Assembly: GCA_022478985.1 (NCBI GenBank)
Contig: JAKSZP010015923.1
Location: 97,139-161,138, forward strand
Source: Massospora cicadina
Taxonomy: Eukaryota; Entomophthoromycota; Entomophthoromycetes; Entomophthorales; Entomophthoraceae
DNA: 64,000 bases
Reading direction: 5' to 3'
The position numbers were made by a program, and so were the translations under genes. Below the pieces are notes generated by a model. That model saw nothing but the letters and a program-made list of their open reading frames with translations. It was not told the origin of the DNA and made no database searches. Positions 1 to 12,009 of this stretch are shown in pieces. The first letter of the stretch is position 1, and every line of letters starts with the position of its first letter.

Positions 1-660
1 TTGTTTAGGTTCCCATAAACTACGCATGAGCATAAATTAACATTGGCTTTTTCCACAAAGAGAAGTGGGGAGCATACCGGGGAGGTACGCTGAAATATCG
101 CGCCTTTAGCTAGCTGTCCTTAATTCATACATCTAAGTCTGCTTCCTCCCATACAGTCAAAGGGTAAATGAGAGAAGAGATATGCACCAGATCAACGGAG
201 AGCTTGAAGTCACAATCAGACTCTGAATGAGCCAGAATAACTTTGGCTGAAGCTGAATGAAATGAAGATTCCAGCCTTTTGAAACAAAAAGGTAGGGTAC
301 CTCCAGAGAGGGCTTCAGCAACGGAGAAAGACTTAAAGTGCGGATCTTTGGTCAGTGGGGTCAGATCGCTCTAAGAGTTTGCATCTGACAAAAGGACAAC
401 TAAATCATGACCATTTCATCAAAGTTTATGATATGGTATTGTCTTTCAAGAGGACTTGAATTCAAACTCTTCGCTACCACTATACTCCCAAAATAATGGG
501 GTACAAGAGATTTTGATTGTTTAGACTCGGTATGCCAGATGATACTTGCCATCTTGATAATCCACTAACACCAGAACCTTCAGCGTGGGACTATATTGAG
601 AAGTCCTACCCTAATCATACCACCTGGCAAGTAATTCAACTCAAGGTAGTCGGCCAGTTA

Positions 661-1560
661 TTGATCAATAAATCTCTCTGAGGCTCCTGTATCCACCAAA
701 ATCATTGTGTTGATTTTACTTAAAGGGTTTGAATGGGTAGCAGTCAGCAAAAATATCCAAAATGGTCTTTATTCATAGCAGATAACACCAACAATTCACT
801 AGAAAAATTTTCATCAGTCATAAGCATGCTTCCAGGATAAGTTTTTGCATCATAAAATGGAGAGGGATAACTGACTACTCTTACTACAGAGGCCACATAT
901 CCCACCATATCTTCATAAGTGGCATAAACGTTTTTTTTATATTGTAAAAGTAACTCCTTTTCCACCGCCTGTGTTCTGCGGATAATGGTAGGAGTCAAGC
1001 TTGGGTTCTCTGAGGTGATCTGATATACTGAAATGGGTTCCGTACTAGAGCCATAAGAGATGATATTTGGCTCGTGTTTATTTAAGGAATTCACATTATG
1101 AACGCGTTTTTGGTTGAGAACAACCCCATACCTGATCTTGTGGCCTGTTGTACATTATTATCTAAGGCCATCACCACCAGGCCCTTGATCAATTGCCCCA
1201 CCGGCACCATTGTAACGCAGTGCAGAGAGAACTTTTTTAGGTAAATTGTATAGTAAATATTGGGGCTAGATTCGCCTGGATCCTCAAATTCCGCAGAAAC
1301 AGGGAGGGAATCATTGGCGAGTTAAGCCCCAATCAAGGAAAAATCAACAGGTGTGTGCGCCATATTTATAGGAGCCGCCTCAGATGACATCATAGTGGCG
1401 GAATCAACTGAGGCACTTAATTTAGTTTTGGGGCTGGAAACCTGCTCGTATAAAATTTCCACCAAAAACAAAGGATTGGAAGGATAAGAATCCTCTTTTT
1501 CAAAGGTGCGCATGAGTTTTTGGACCCATATTTATAGGAGCCGCCACAGGTGAAACCATG
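661..1560 (-). pseudogene. Element E gag C-terminal part and aspartic protease remnant
   Basis: Minus-strand coding remnants in at least three frames. A 117-codon open stretch (744-1094) contains SPFYDAKTYPG and is followed at 679-693 by DTGAS within MILVDTGASERFID, the active-site motif of retroviral-type aspartic proteases that cleave the Gag-Pol polyprotein. Upstream, 1322-1513 encodes a repeat unit with the motif PINM. No zinc knuckle is visible. Frameshifts between segments make it non-functional. Confidence 0.65.
1361..1545 (-). repeat. Two copies of a 166-bp gag repeat start (PIN motif), element E
   Basis: The 19-base string CATATTTATAGGAGCCGCC occurs at 1361 and 1527, 166 bp apart. 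On the minus strand it reads as Ala-Ala-Pro-Ile-Asn-Met. Element F has the same kind of repeat at the same period in its gag. Confidence 0.6.
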
Positions 1561-2261
1561 ACGGCCTAAGTATCTGGCCCTTTCCAGGTTGGGGCAGAAA
1601 ATTTTTATAAAAAGCTTTAATCAGATGATTGAAGCCAGTGAGGGAAACTTGACTCACTCAAGTGATATTGCAGGGGCTCCCAAAGTGGCACAGGAAAACA
1701 ACGTTTGGGAAATGAGGGACACATGTAAGCCTGATACACAGGGAGATTCAAAAAAATAAGGGCACATAAAACGCCCAACACCACGGTGCACAAGTGAGCC
1801 ATGGTAAAGCTATGAATCAGTGGCAAAGGGTTGCCCTGCCCAAGGGTAACGCTTCAAACTCTCTATACTCTTGGACTCCCACAGCACAGTCTTATAAACA
1901 TAAAACACCCAGGAAGGTGCTCAGGGCAAAAGACGACGCAGCCACTCAACTCCTGGAGGAGGGGAATCAGGGTTGTGTTTTATATAATGAGAAGAAGTGG
2001 TGGGAAACTTGGAAACCCGAACAACTGGGCTTTTGAACAGTCCATAACCACCAGGTACTCGCTAAAAGGGTAGAAGTTGCACCATGAGCAGAAAAAGGAG
2101 GAACAACAAGCTGGCACACCGTAGAACAGAGTGATAACACTATAGACAAGAGCTTCCCAACCACGGTACACAGCAAAGGAACCTGATTACCACTAATCAA
2201 ACCTTCATTACAGAATAAGTCTTGACAAGACCAAAAATTAGGTTGGTCAAAAAAAATCAGG

Positions 2262-2965
2262 AGTGTGTCTGCAACGCTCCAGTTCCAGTAGAGTGATGGG
2301 CAAGGGCTCACACCACTGCTACTGAGCCCACCGCTGAATAAAAGGTAAATAAAGCACCGCCCATAAGGACGTTGCACAGAAGAGCCCAGGCAAGGATGGC
2401 ACACATTTGGTTAATTTGGACCTCTTGGAGGTCGGCAAACAGGACTAAATAAATGCACATAGTGAATAAAACGAACGGGTTTTTATTAAACCAGACGACC
2501 AATGAGGAAAGTTGGTCTTGTGGAAACATAATTAAATACAGGGGGGAGAGCTGTCAAACGGCAGAAGTTGTGCTAAGCCTAGGTGAACCAATAGGCGCAC
2601 ACTGCTATTGACCAGAGTTCTGTAATTCGAGATTGTCTGAACTCAAGTATTTGATTGCAAATTGACTCATCCCAAATAAACAATTTTGTAAATGAAAAGG
2701 GTATTGAATCCCAGTTCCTCAAGTAACTAAATTGAACCATCAGCGTTGAGACTGTAGCTGGTGCGTTTTAACTTCCTGGCTGTTATTCTGGGCCAAGAAT
2801 CACGCACATCCCCAGGACCAACCTGGGCATAGCTCACCTGTAGCCAGCGTTGGTCCAGGTTATGTTTTAGGTTAGGAAGGCCTTGTAATTTGACCCTTTT
2901 GGCCTCCTGACGACCAGCCCTGTCCTTACAATTTGGGGCCTTAATCTTGTTATTAAGCCATGACA
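2262..2965 (-). repeat. 5' LTR of element E
   Basis: About 700 bp. It starts TGTCATG like the left LTR of F and aligns by eye with it, including a segment that reads as the same peptide (see the F LTR). The inner end near 2262 is set only by where the similarity to F's LTR end (AGACACTC region) stops, so it is uncertain by tens of bases. The partner LTR is outside the window. Confidence 0.6.
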
Positions 2966-2989
2966 ATTAGAAGAATTAGGTCTGCCAAA

Positions 2990-5640
2990 GGAAACTGACA
3001 GGAATAACCACACGATATAAAATAATTGGTTAGCTGGATAAACGGAGGATAAGAAGTTAAAGTTCTGCCCTTGTTTGAAAAATACCAAGATATTTTTGCA
3101 CAAGACGATCATGAACTTGGGTTATCAAAGAATGTTTTGCATTGAGGTGATGCAGGAGAAGCTGGACTGATTTGACTGGTACCTATTTAGAGGTCTAGGG
3201 CAGCGAAGGCAGTTGTTTCCAAAGAAATCGAGAAGCTCCTAGAGCACAGAATGCTCATACTGTTATCCAGTCCATGGGCGAGTCCTATAATAGTTTTTAA
3301 GAAGATTTTAGATCAAAATGAGTCATAATTGATTACCATCGGTTGAACAAAATCATGAAAAAGGACTTGCATCCCCTTCCTAGAATTGACAATGTGCTGT
3401 ATCAATTAAGAGAAGCCAACTTTTTCTCTACCTTGGACTTGAACTCTAGTTATTAGCAGATAGATATGCCTCCAGAAGACTGAGAAGTGTGCCATAATCA
3501 CGTTACTGGAATTTTACCAGCTGAAAAGGATGCCACAAGGCTTGTGTAACGCCCCTGAGACGTTCCAACAGGCAATGGAGTGATTTTGTTGAATTTTAAG
3601 TTGTTTTGTGTCCTTAACTATCTGTATGATATTAATTTTTTAGCTAAATGTTCACAGATCACCTACACCATCTTGAGGAAGTTTTCAAGTGACTGGCTTC
3701 CTCAGTTCTCAGGATTAAGCCAAGAAAATGCCATTTCTTTAAGTAGTAAACGAATACTTGAGATCTGTAATTAACGCAGAGGGACTAAAGCCTCAAATAT
3801 AAATGGTGGAAGCAATCAAATGGATGTTGGTCCCAAAATAGCTTTATCAATATTCAAGTTTTCCTTGGTATGTTTGGCTACTATCACAATTCATTAAGGT
3901 TTTCACAAAAACAGCTGATCCACTTTTCCATCTCTTAAAAGATTCTAAGAAGGCATTAATCTGGAAAGAGGAAGCCCAAATCACATTCAATGAATTGAGG
4001 TAATATTTGACATTGAGTCCAATTTTGAAATATCTGAATTTAAAGAAACTGTTCTTTATTTAACTGATGTATTGCTGATGGAAATAAGAGCAGTCCTAAG
4101 TCAGGTTGAAGAAAATGGAGATGACCACCCTGTGGCATATGTCATTCAAACTCTGTTGAAGACCAAAAGGAAATTTACGGTCACAGAGAGGAATGTCTTG
4201 CAGATATATATATGCTTGCAAGCAATTTCACGTCTAAATCCATGGAACGCATTTCAAGGCTGTGACCTAACATGCCTCTCTACAATGGCTTCATAATATC
4301 AAAGAGCCAGAGGGTAACTGGCGCTGTGGGCTTTGAAGTCGCAGGCCTATGAATTTGAGGGTGAACATTGTGCAGGAGACAAGAATCTGAACGCTGAAGG
4401 TTTATCAAGGTTACCAGACGTTCTTGCTGTTCAATATCGTGCTGATGACCTATTCAATTAAATGGTCCATGGAGAGTTACAAGAGAGCCAGTAGAAATTT
4501 AAAAAATCACTGAAAAAGGCAATGGACAAGACAAAATTTGTCAACGGTCAATTATTCAAAGTATTGGATGAAAAAAGCTTTTGATTCCAAAACCATCAAA
4601 ATGCACAGAGATAATTTAGCTGCCCACAAGGTTGTCATTCATGGTGGATTAAAGAAGACGCTCAAACTCATTAGGCAATACTATTATTGAGAGTCCCTGT
4701 GTTACAATATTGCCCATTAAATCACCTGATACATGAAGTGTCAACTACAAGCTGCATAAAAACATGATGAGTTGCTAATTGGTAAAGCCAGGATTTGCAT
4801 GGCACACAGTCTCAATCGATGTTATATACATTAAGTGTGAGTATGATTGGAGTACGTTACATCATAGTAACAATTGACCAACTTATGAGGTGGGTAAAAC
4901 CTGAGCTTTAAGCTGATCTGATGCCCTAAGTACCACCAGAATCTGGGAGCAGGTGGTATATTAACACGGGTGTCCCCAAGTTTTGCTTAGTGACAACAGG
5001 GAAAATTCCGCCTCATCTATAATTCCCCACTTTTTGACCTGATGGGAATCAAAGGGGTGGTGTTTGATCTTATCAACCTGAAATGAATGGAGTTTTCAAA
5101 ATGAGTCAATAGGACACTTACCGCTACACTAAGGAAACTGATATTAGTTAAGGCGTCGTCTTGGGCGTCTTATCAAAGCGTGGTGACCTTCACATACAAC
5201 ATCAGTTTCTCTTTTGGTGATAGGAAAAACGCCATTAGAGTTATTGTACAGTTGTAGGGAAGCATTGGAGCCAATCTCTACCCATTAATGGAACCAACTA
5301 TGGTAATGAGTGCAGATAAATACCTAAATCAGCTTGCAAACATAATAGTGGGTCTCCAATCTCATGCTTACAATATGACAATTAAAAGATGAGTTCAAGC
5401 TAAGAAGACTAATGACAAGAGTCAATCTACCCTTAGGGAATTCACCATTGAAGAACGTATAGCCTTTTATGATACACATATGTTAAGTCGCACAAAATAA
5501 GCTAGATGCTTTATGTTTGGGAATATTTGAGGTTATTATGAAAATGGCATGTGATGCCTATGCAATCAAGAATGTTTAAGATGGTCGCGTGATTAATAGA
5601 GTACACAGCAAATTCCTAAAAGAATGGAATTGAAAAAAAT
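2990..5640 (+). pseudogene. Element K pol remnant: RT, RNase H, integrase
   Basis: In order: a pre-RT stretch KYQDIFAQDDHELGLSK near 3085-3135; RT motifs SPWASPI (~3270), DYHRLNK (~3335), FFSTLDL (~3420), MPQGLCNAPETFQQAM (~3530-3580); RNase H C-terminal part with ALWALKSQAYEFEGEHCAGD and NAEGLSRLP (4320-4420); integrase zinc-finger and core remnants (4600-4900, with VTIDQLMRWVK); integrase C-terminal VIMKMACDAYAIKNV and VHSKFLKEW (5530-5630). The YxDD box has been lost to local damage. Many in-frame TAA, TAG and TGA codons and several frameshifts: an old, dead copy. Confidence 0.8.
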
Positions 5641-6933
5641 AATATGACATATATAATGGAAAAAAAGAATTTAATTAATTACTATAATTTATGAATAAAA
5701 TATAACAAATTTGCTAATAAATAAATTCAATATTACTTTTTTATTTATATTTCTTTTCAATCTCAGGCTGCAAAGTGAGTCCTTCTTTGACGCCGCTGGG
5801 GGAAGGGAGGTTGAATGATGATATTGTGAAAGAGGCCACCAAAGTCAATCTGGGTTCAGATACTAGCAAGGGATAGGAAAGATGAAACCACATTTTTAGA
5901 CCCAAGGGAATTTCTGAGAATATGTTAAATTGGAGAGTGATTGGAACGTCCAGATTAGCAAAATGGGAAACCCCAGATTGCAGGGGGAACAGCAATGCAA
6001 GAAAGTGCAATTGGCAAATCCATTCATTCACACTATTTAGCAAAGGCACAGGAAGGTGTGTCCAGAGTGCTTGACGATGAGCTTCACAAATACATTTGCC
6101 ATATGAGAGAACAATAAACAGGTGAATGTGCGGGAGGCTGTCAAACCATACCCCCAATAATTGCCATTAGGGAAAGATATTTCCAGATAGTCCCAGCCGC
6201 AAAGTAGTTGTGCAGGCAATGAACTGCATCTTGGAGGCGGCAGCTGCAGGCCTCATGAAAGTGGAAGGGAAGGATTGGTGGAGTTTAAAGATGCAGGGAG
6301 TGGAGTGGCCCGTATGTGAATTACTTGTCCTGTGAACTGGAATGTAATGTTGTGGTATCTCAATTGAGATGGTGATTAAAGTTATGGGGCAATGGAAAGG
6401 TTGATGGCTTCAGTCAATCTCCCAAGAAGTTCTTGATACAGAAGCTCAACATGATCATCATCACCAACTGTCAATTTGGCTGGCAAACGTTGGTTGATAA
6501 AACTGAAAATTTTGAACAGAACTCTGGGAAAAGAGCCAACTCAAAGAGGAACAACTGATCCAAATCAAGAAGAATCACTTTATTGGGCTCAAGGGCTATT
6601 GCTGGATTAAATACAGATGGATCTGAATCCAGTAATGACAAAAATCAAGCTCAACAACAGGAGAATGTGGAACTAACAAACGAGAAATAACTAAAGAAAT
6701 GGCCAACCCTGTTCCCTCTTCTGGGATAGGTACCGTTGCTGGAAGGACAAGGAGGGATTAACCAAATCCTTTTGACTAGGGGCACTATTTCTGAAGAGAC
6801 TTAAAAAGAATACCTTTTCTGGTGGTTCATGACATAGCTAGGAAAAGATTGCGTCCATTTTGGATAAACCAACCAAGATTCGCTTATGCTGGGAAGGATT
6901 GGAAGAGTCATTTTTAGCTGATAATTTGGTCAT
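5641..6933 (+). other. Element K spacer between integrase and 3' LTR
   Basis: About 1.3 kb with no recognised domain. The last 30 codons before the polypurine tract read ...ADNLVIWG in a frame matching ...LDNLIKWG at the same place in element C, hinting that a C-terminal ORF once lay here in both elements. On the minus strand 5741-6157 is an uninterrupted 138-codon frame with no recognisable domain; it lies inside the element and is probably chance. Confidence 0.4.
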
Positions 6934-6943
6934 ATGGGGGATG
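6934..6943 (+). promoter_or_regulatory. Polypurine tract of element K
   Basis: ATGGGGGATG directly before TGTGGGAATTT. It matches ATGGGGGGATA before TGTACGGATTT at the 3' LTR of element C. This is the plus-strand priming site of LTR elements. Confidence 0.6.
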
Positions 6944-7640
6944 TGTGGGAATTTTTTATGATTACATTATCCAGCTTGAATTATTTAAGCTCTAATTTAT
7001 TTAAATATTGGATCATATACTAATTTAGCTTATCAGTTAAGCTTTGAGACAACAATTTAATTATGTCACCCATTTGGCAATAATAACCAACCAAATGGTT
7101 AATCAAAATTCCAGAGGATTGTATACAATGATAATTATGTTTACTAACTTCATTGAGGATTGTTGCCACAACGCAGATATAATAAAGTTGGCTAAAAAAG
7201 CAATTACTTGTGGGAAATTGTCAGGTTTGGTAAAACATGTTGGCTGATCTGAATGGCACTTTAAATATGCTATTCTTCATGAAAATCAGCTGGAATATTT
7301 CCCAAAATTGAAAAGATATCCCTTTTAATTGGCTAGGCATGCTGAGACTATCGTGGTTACCACAATTACCATTAACACATTTCCTTCATTACTATCACCT
7401 ACAAATATTCTCTAATTTTAATAATAATAAACACCTTAAAGCTGAAAATACTTATTTATCAGTTGTTTAAACTTCAAGGTAAAGTTGTAAAGAAGTACTT
7501 CTTGTCTAAGTGTCAACGCCATTGTGAGGCTTAAGTCACTTGAATCTTTATATATTAACAGATGTGAGGCTGAAATCACTTGTCATAATATTATCTGCCA
7601 GAGTAGGGCTGAATCTACTTTTAATTCAATTCTCGACTAA
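6944..7640 (+). repeat. 3' LTR of element K (start defined, end not)
   Basis: Begins TGTGGGAATTT after the polypurine tract. The first 60 bases align with the C LTR, then similarity fades. A TATA-like TTTATATATT lies at ~7547. No second copy is present in the window, so the right end is arbitrary; by analogy with C (1.23 kb) it may run to about 8.15 kb. Confidence 0.45.
7523..7620 (+). repeat. Three ~20-bp repeats at ~40-bp spacing
   Basis: TGTGAGGCTTAAGTCACTTG at 7523, TGTGAGGCTGAAATCACTTG at 7563 and a more diverged copy, GAGTAGGGCTGAATCTACTT, at 7601. They flank the TATA-like sequence in the presumed LTR of K, so they could be promoter repeats; that role is inference. Confidence 0.55.
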
Positions 7641-10639
7641 GCAAGTTGTCTTCATACAATTAGCAGTCTATATCTATTTCTAGAGTTAGCAGTTAAGCGA
7701 ACCTGTGCACCAGCAAAAACCCTGCATTTTTTACATCCACAAATGACTAAGTCAATCTGGCCATGTTTTGAAATTGTTAAACCCCGTTAATCAAGAATTT
7801 GTGAATTTAAAGATTTGTGAAATAGGTATGTCTTAAGATAATAAAAAAGTTATTAATCAGTATAGGGGTGTGCAGAACTTATTTTAGAGAGAACATATTC
7901 TTTATTGTTGTTTAGACCAAGGTGAAGTTTTAGCTTTTGGTACTGCTTTTACTATTAAGCTTAGGTGAGGTTTGATGCTAAGGTTCTGAGTCATCACAAT
8001 GCTCAGATAGCATTCTGCCATGCCTGTGACCCATATAAGGAGTATAATGGGCCATGCTACCAGTTTTAAAACTTCAGAAACACAATAACTAAAAAGTGAT
8101 TTACAATCACCACTACACCCTTACTTTTAATGCTTATTACAAAAAATACTCTATGAAAAAACATAGTATTCATTATGAGGTATTAATTGAAGATTATAGT
8201 ATCAGAAAAGCCATGGCGGAATATAAATAGTTTACACACTTAACCCAACAGTATAGAAACTTTCAATAATATATTTGATAAATAATGCTGCCTCGCTGGT
8301 GTGATTAGCAAGATTCAGGTATTTTTAATGAATCAGAATAAATTGATAATGAATTATCTGCTAGTTATGCCTCATCAGCTACTGGAAATATAGATTTCCC
8401 ATCATCTAGGATCTAGCTGACATAGAATACTTAAGTGATAACGCTAAATGAGACTATTACTGAGAAAATGATTTTTTTTCTTACTAGACTACAACGCTTA
8501 GTTCATACAACAGCATTAAATCCGCTGATATATCCTATAGCAATTATGTTGTCAGTCCCTAATCTTACGCTACATAACTGTTAATGATGTAGTTAATGTG
8601 ACCACGCGGCCCATGTTACAGGAGGACCTTGGAAATCAACCCATGCAGAGTCCAAATCTCAACCATTTTTAATTATTCAAATCTGAGCAAGAAATCATTA
8701 TCTCAATTAGTTTATTAAAACAATGCTGTTGCACCTTGAAAATATCTAGTAAAATTAAAGCATTTATTTGGGATTCCGTTCCATTCTGGATGGAGCTTTA
8801 CTATGGCACCTAACCATCAAGCCCTTGAGGGAATGGATATTGATCATAAACCCATGAGGGTCTATATGGTAAAAATTATTCTGCTACTCCATAAAAATAG
8901 GGTCTCCTCATTGAATCTAGTGCTATTTATCTCGGCTGAAAATTAATTAAGTTGTACTTGACAAACACCTAATCTTACATGATAAATTTGAAAAGGCAAC
9001 ACATTGCCCTTGGTTTTGTACTTTTAGCTAAGATAGCAACTAGCAACAACTGTTTGCAATTCAGTTTAAGTACACTGCTAGAGTGTTGTAGAATTACACA
9101 TCACTGAAAGGACCTCTGAGTCAATCTGTCAGCCCCTGCCTTACTGGTGAAAGCTCAAATAACCAGGTAGAGCATATAACGGGTCAGCAAGCAAGTACTG
9201 GACTTATGGCCCTGGCTTCTCAATACATCTTTTCTAACCCCCGCTCGTTTTGTTATTTGTTTGGTCAGATATAAGGATGTTGAGATTATTAAAGTTTAAC
9301 CATATATAAATACTTTACCTATTTAACTTTCTATTTAAGTAATATGTAAAAGAAGGCTGCAATCAGTTTACAATACGCCAATATTGTTATAAAAAATATC
9401 CTACTTTAGCTTACTTTTACCCCGCTCACATTTTTATATCTAGTTGTCAGTCAGTTCTAAATTACTATCAATACCTTGACACAGCTTCCCAATAATTTTA
9501 ATTTTTTTATAGATTGAACCCTTACTCCCCAACAAAGCAACTCTCAATACCCTAATAAATCAGTACTTAAATGCGACCCTGGTTTTCATATCACCTATTA
9601 TATAATTTTAGTAACTACTTTATCCTGCGCTGGTAAACTAGTCATTAATAGATCTAATATTAATAATTTGGGTACTTTCCAGAGTCACAGTTGTAATTGG
9701 TGAGCTCTACCTTAATGTAAATGCCTCAAGCCCTAGGCATTCATTACTTGACCTATATTGAATTTATGCAGCTATGCTGCAATTCTCAAGGGCTGCTTAG
9801 TTTCACCAATGAGAACACTGGAAAAGAGCGAGCATATCTAGTAGGGATTTTTAATTATAAAGATTATTTGTTTGTACTGTATCTAACCAAAAACTACACC
9901 AATAAGGATTATAACCCGTGGCCCCATAGACAATGTTATTATTTCATACTACGGTGTGCTTATTATCTTTAATTAAAAGATTTTTGTGACTAGTTCAGAT
10001 ATTACCCCATATCCTTAGGTATCTTTCTTCAAACATATTTCCTAATCATTAGTGTTTATTATCTGTGCCAACCGCAATTGAAGCCAAAGTACCCAATTGC
10101 AACAAACTCCTTCAAGGATTTGAGGAGCGGCTAACCCTGAATTATCTCACCAGTAATGTCCATAATAGAAATGTTTTAAAAGTCCATCAAATAACCCCCA
10201 CCATGATAATTTGCTTTCAACACTAGTATGTAAACTATTCCCTGAACAGCTCTACCAATATTTGTAGGATCTCACCATCTAGTAGCTTCAAAACTTTTGT
10301 GCCGTTTGTTTCACTCTAGTTATTAAGACCTAAAACCCTAACAAAAATAGAGAGTTTATATTTCTATATTTTTAATAATAAAAACTGATATCTGTCTATT
10401 TATTTTTTGTGTTCTCTTTACAAGGTTAAAACCCCTGTGACCCTACACTTTGGGTTTATGAAAATCCCATATCACTATGCAAAAGATAAGGATAGTAGTA
10501 TTTATCATGTTGACAACATAAAACTTTTTTCTCTCGTTGAATTCATAAATTGCAACAAATTTGATTCAAGACTAAATAAGTTTGATTACCTCTTTTAAGA
10601 GATTAGTGTGCACCCAATGTCAGGTATCAGTAGGCCTAG
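7641..10639. other. AT-rich stretch, nothing recognised
   Basis: Three kilobases with only short open frames (longest 83 codons, 9721-9972 on the plus strand, no recognisable motif). The left part may still be LTR of K. I see no transposon domain, tRNA-like structure or clear terminal repeats. Confidence 0.5.
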
Positions 10640-10658
10640 CAAAGTATAGAGCACAGGA

Positions 10659-11526
10659 TTGGGCTTTGAACAGTCCAAAGTTTGTAAACGCCCCAGCAAC
10701 AACAGTGGCCTAAATAAAAATAAGAAACTGGCATTGAGTATTTCCCCAGATATTTTAGCCTGGCAAGCGAAATGCAACCAGATCATCAAAACTCCGCATT
10801 CACAGCCCCTGTCATCAATGGACCATGGGGTTAAAGTTTTATTGGATTTTAACCAAATGACGCTTTGGGAAAAAGTTATGTGAAAATGTCCACAAAACAG
10901 TCCCGGGTGCAGTATATGTTGCACCACACTCTATGATCTGCAGTTGTTTGGATCTTGGGTTTGAGATTAAACAAGCAGCTGACAAAGCTGAACAGGTACA
11001 TGTGGTGGTAGACCTCCCAGATGGTCAATGAGTAATTGAGACAAAGCGCACTTGGTGGAATAAATAGAACCAAATTTTTGTCACCTTCAACTTTCTTCCC
11101 ACAATGATAAAGCGCACAGTGCTGGAGCACCACCTCATGGTTGGGCTTAAAAGCTATGTGGAACTTCACTACTTCGAGATGGAATGCTTTACGCTTATTC
11201 TGGACCTGTGCACAGGCAAAGCAATTGCAGTGATCACCCCAACCAAGGTCATCATGGAAGATTTTACCCAAATTTCCCACATCACAGTTTTGAATATTGA
11301 TGGGCAGGAACTCCTCCCATTCCACATCACAGTGGATTACGTGCCCCCTATCTGCACCTTTTGTCACACTTTTGGCCACAAGGCGCAAACATGTCCTTCC
11401 AGAGAGGGCATCACTCAAAATGAAGCCTCCATGATGCAATGGGCAGCACAGACTCCCATTATGAATCTGCCATTGACACTGATGCCACTTTCCATGGGGT
11501 GCGCAGGGTTGTTACATTCAGGTTAA
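10659..11526 (+). pseudogene. LINE copy 1 ORF1 (nucleic-acid-binding protein), broken
   Basis: ORF1 proteins of such LINEs coat the element RNA. The final open segment (11104-11526, 140 codons) contains ICTFCHTFGHKAQTC near residues 79-93, a CX2CX4HX4C zinc knuckle. The first segment (10659-10883) is separated from it by stops. The knuckle has the same spacing as in the ORF1-only element at 60.3 kb, although the flanking residues differ. Confidence 0.65.
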
Positions 11527-12009
11527 ACCTGTGTCCCCAAAGGAGCGCAAGAAGGCCAAAAAGGCCCATAGAGAAGCAGCCAGGCAGCAGCTACAGCCGC
11601 ATCTGTGATCCTGCCTGCCTAGAACCAGGATAACATCGGACATTTGCAACTGAGGCGGTTTGAGAATCAGCTCACAAATCAGATTATGTCAACCAACCTG
11701 CAGACCAGATGGCATGAGTCAGATTTACCTGAGTAACATTACTAAGCACCGATCAAAAATAATTCTACCACCCACTTCCCTCCTGAGTTTTTGTTGACCT
11801 CCAATGATGCACCACAGGAGCACACTATTCGGAAAACTTGAAATAAACCTACAAAAACCACCAAAATGATACTATATCCAATATAAAGGAAACCCTTAGG
11901 ACCTCTTACTTGGTAGCACAGACCACAAATGGTGCCATCAAGGAGAGTACTGCAAAAGAGGCGGACGAAGGGAAAGGGGGCCCTGCCCATTGCACCTAAG
12001 GTGTGATGG

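Larger units (their letters stand above)
1..2965 (-). mobile_element. Element E: chromovirus-like LTR retrotransposon, 5' part only
   Basis: Minus-strand element whose 5' LTR begins at 2965 (TGTCATGGC on the minus strand), followed by gag and a protease; RT and the rest lie beyond the left edge. Its LTR resembles the LTR of element F along most of its length, and its gag shares with F a 55-codon repeat and a motif SPF(Y/F)D(A/G)KTYPG about 45 codons before the protease, so E and F are the same family. E interrupts the pol gene of element K, which resumes at 2966; the adjacent 5 bases ATTAG would be one copy of the target duplication, the other being outside the window. All frames are broken. 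Confidence 0.75.
2966..6943 (+). mobile_element. Element K: Ty3/gypsy retrotransposon, pol to 3' end, split by E
   Basis: Plus-strand gypsy element whose left part has been displaced beyond E. It contains RT, RNase H and integrase in the gypsy order, a 1.3-kb spacer, then a polypurine tract and the start of a 3' LTR. The integrase C-terminal stretch (DAYAIKN) resembles that of element C (DAYILKN), and the sequence around the polypurine tract also matches C, so K is a distant, pol-bearing relative of C. It is densely broken by stops. Confidence 0.7.

Noticed and set aside
1967..2529. Hydrophobic minus-strand frames of 73 and 145 codons
   Set aside because: They overlap the LTR of E in different frames, and the LTR of F has no matching frame.
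5741..6157. 138-codon uninterrupted minus-strand frame
   Set aside because: Inside the 3' spacer of element K, antisense to it, no recognisable domain; chance is the simpler explanation, so it is only mentioned under the spacer.
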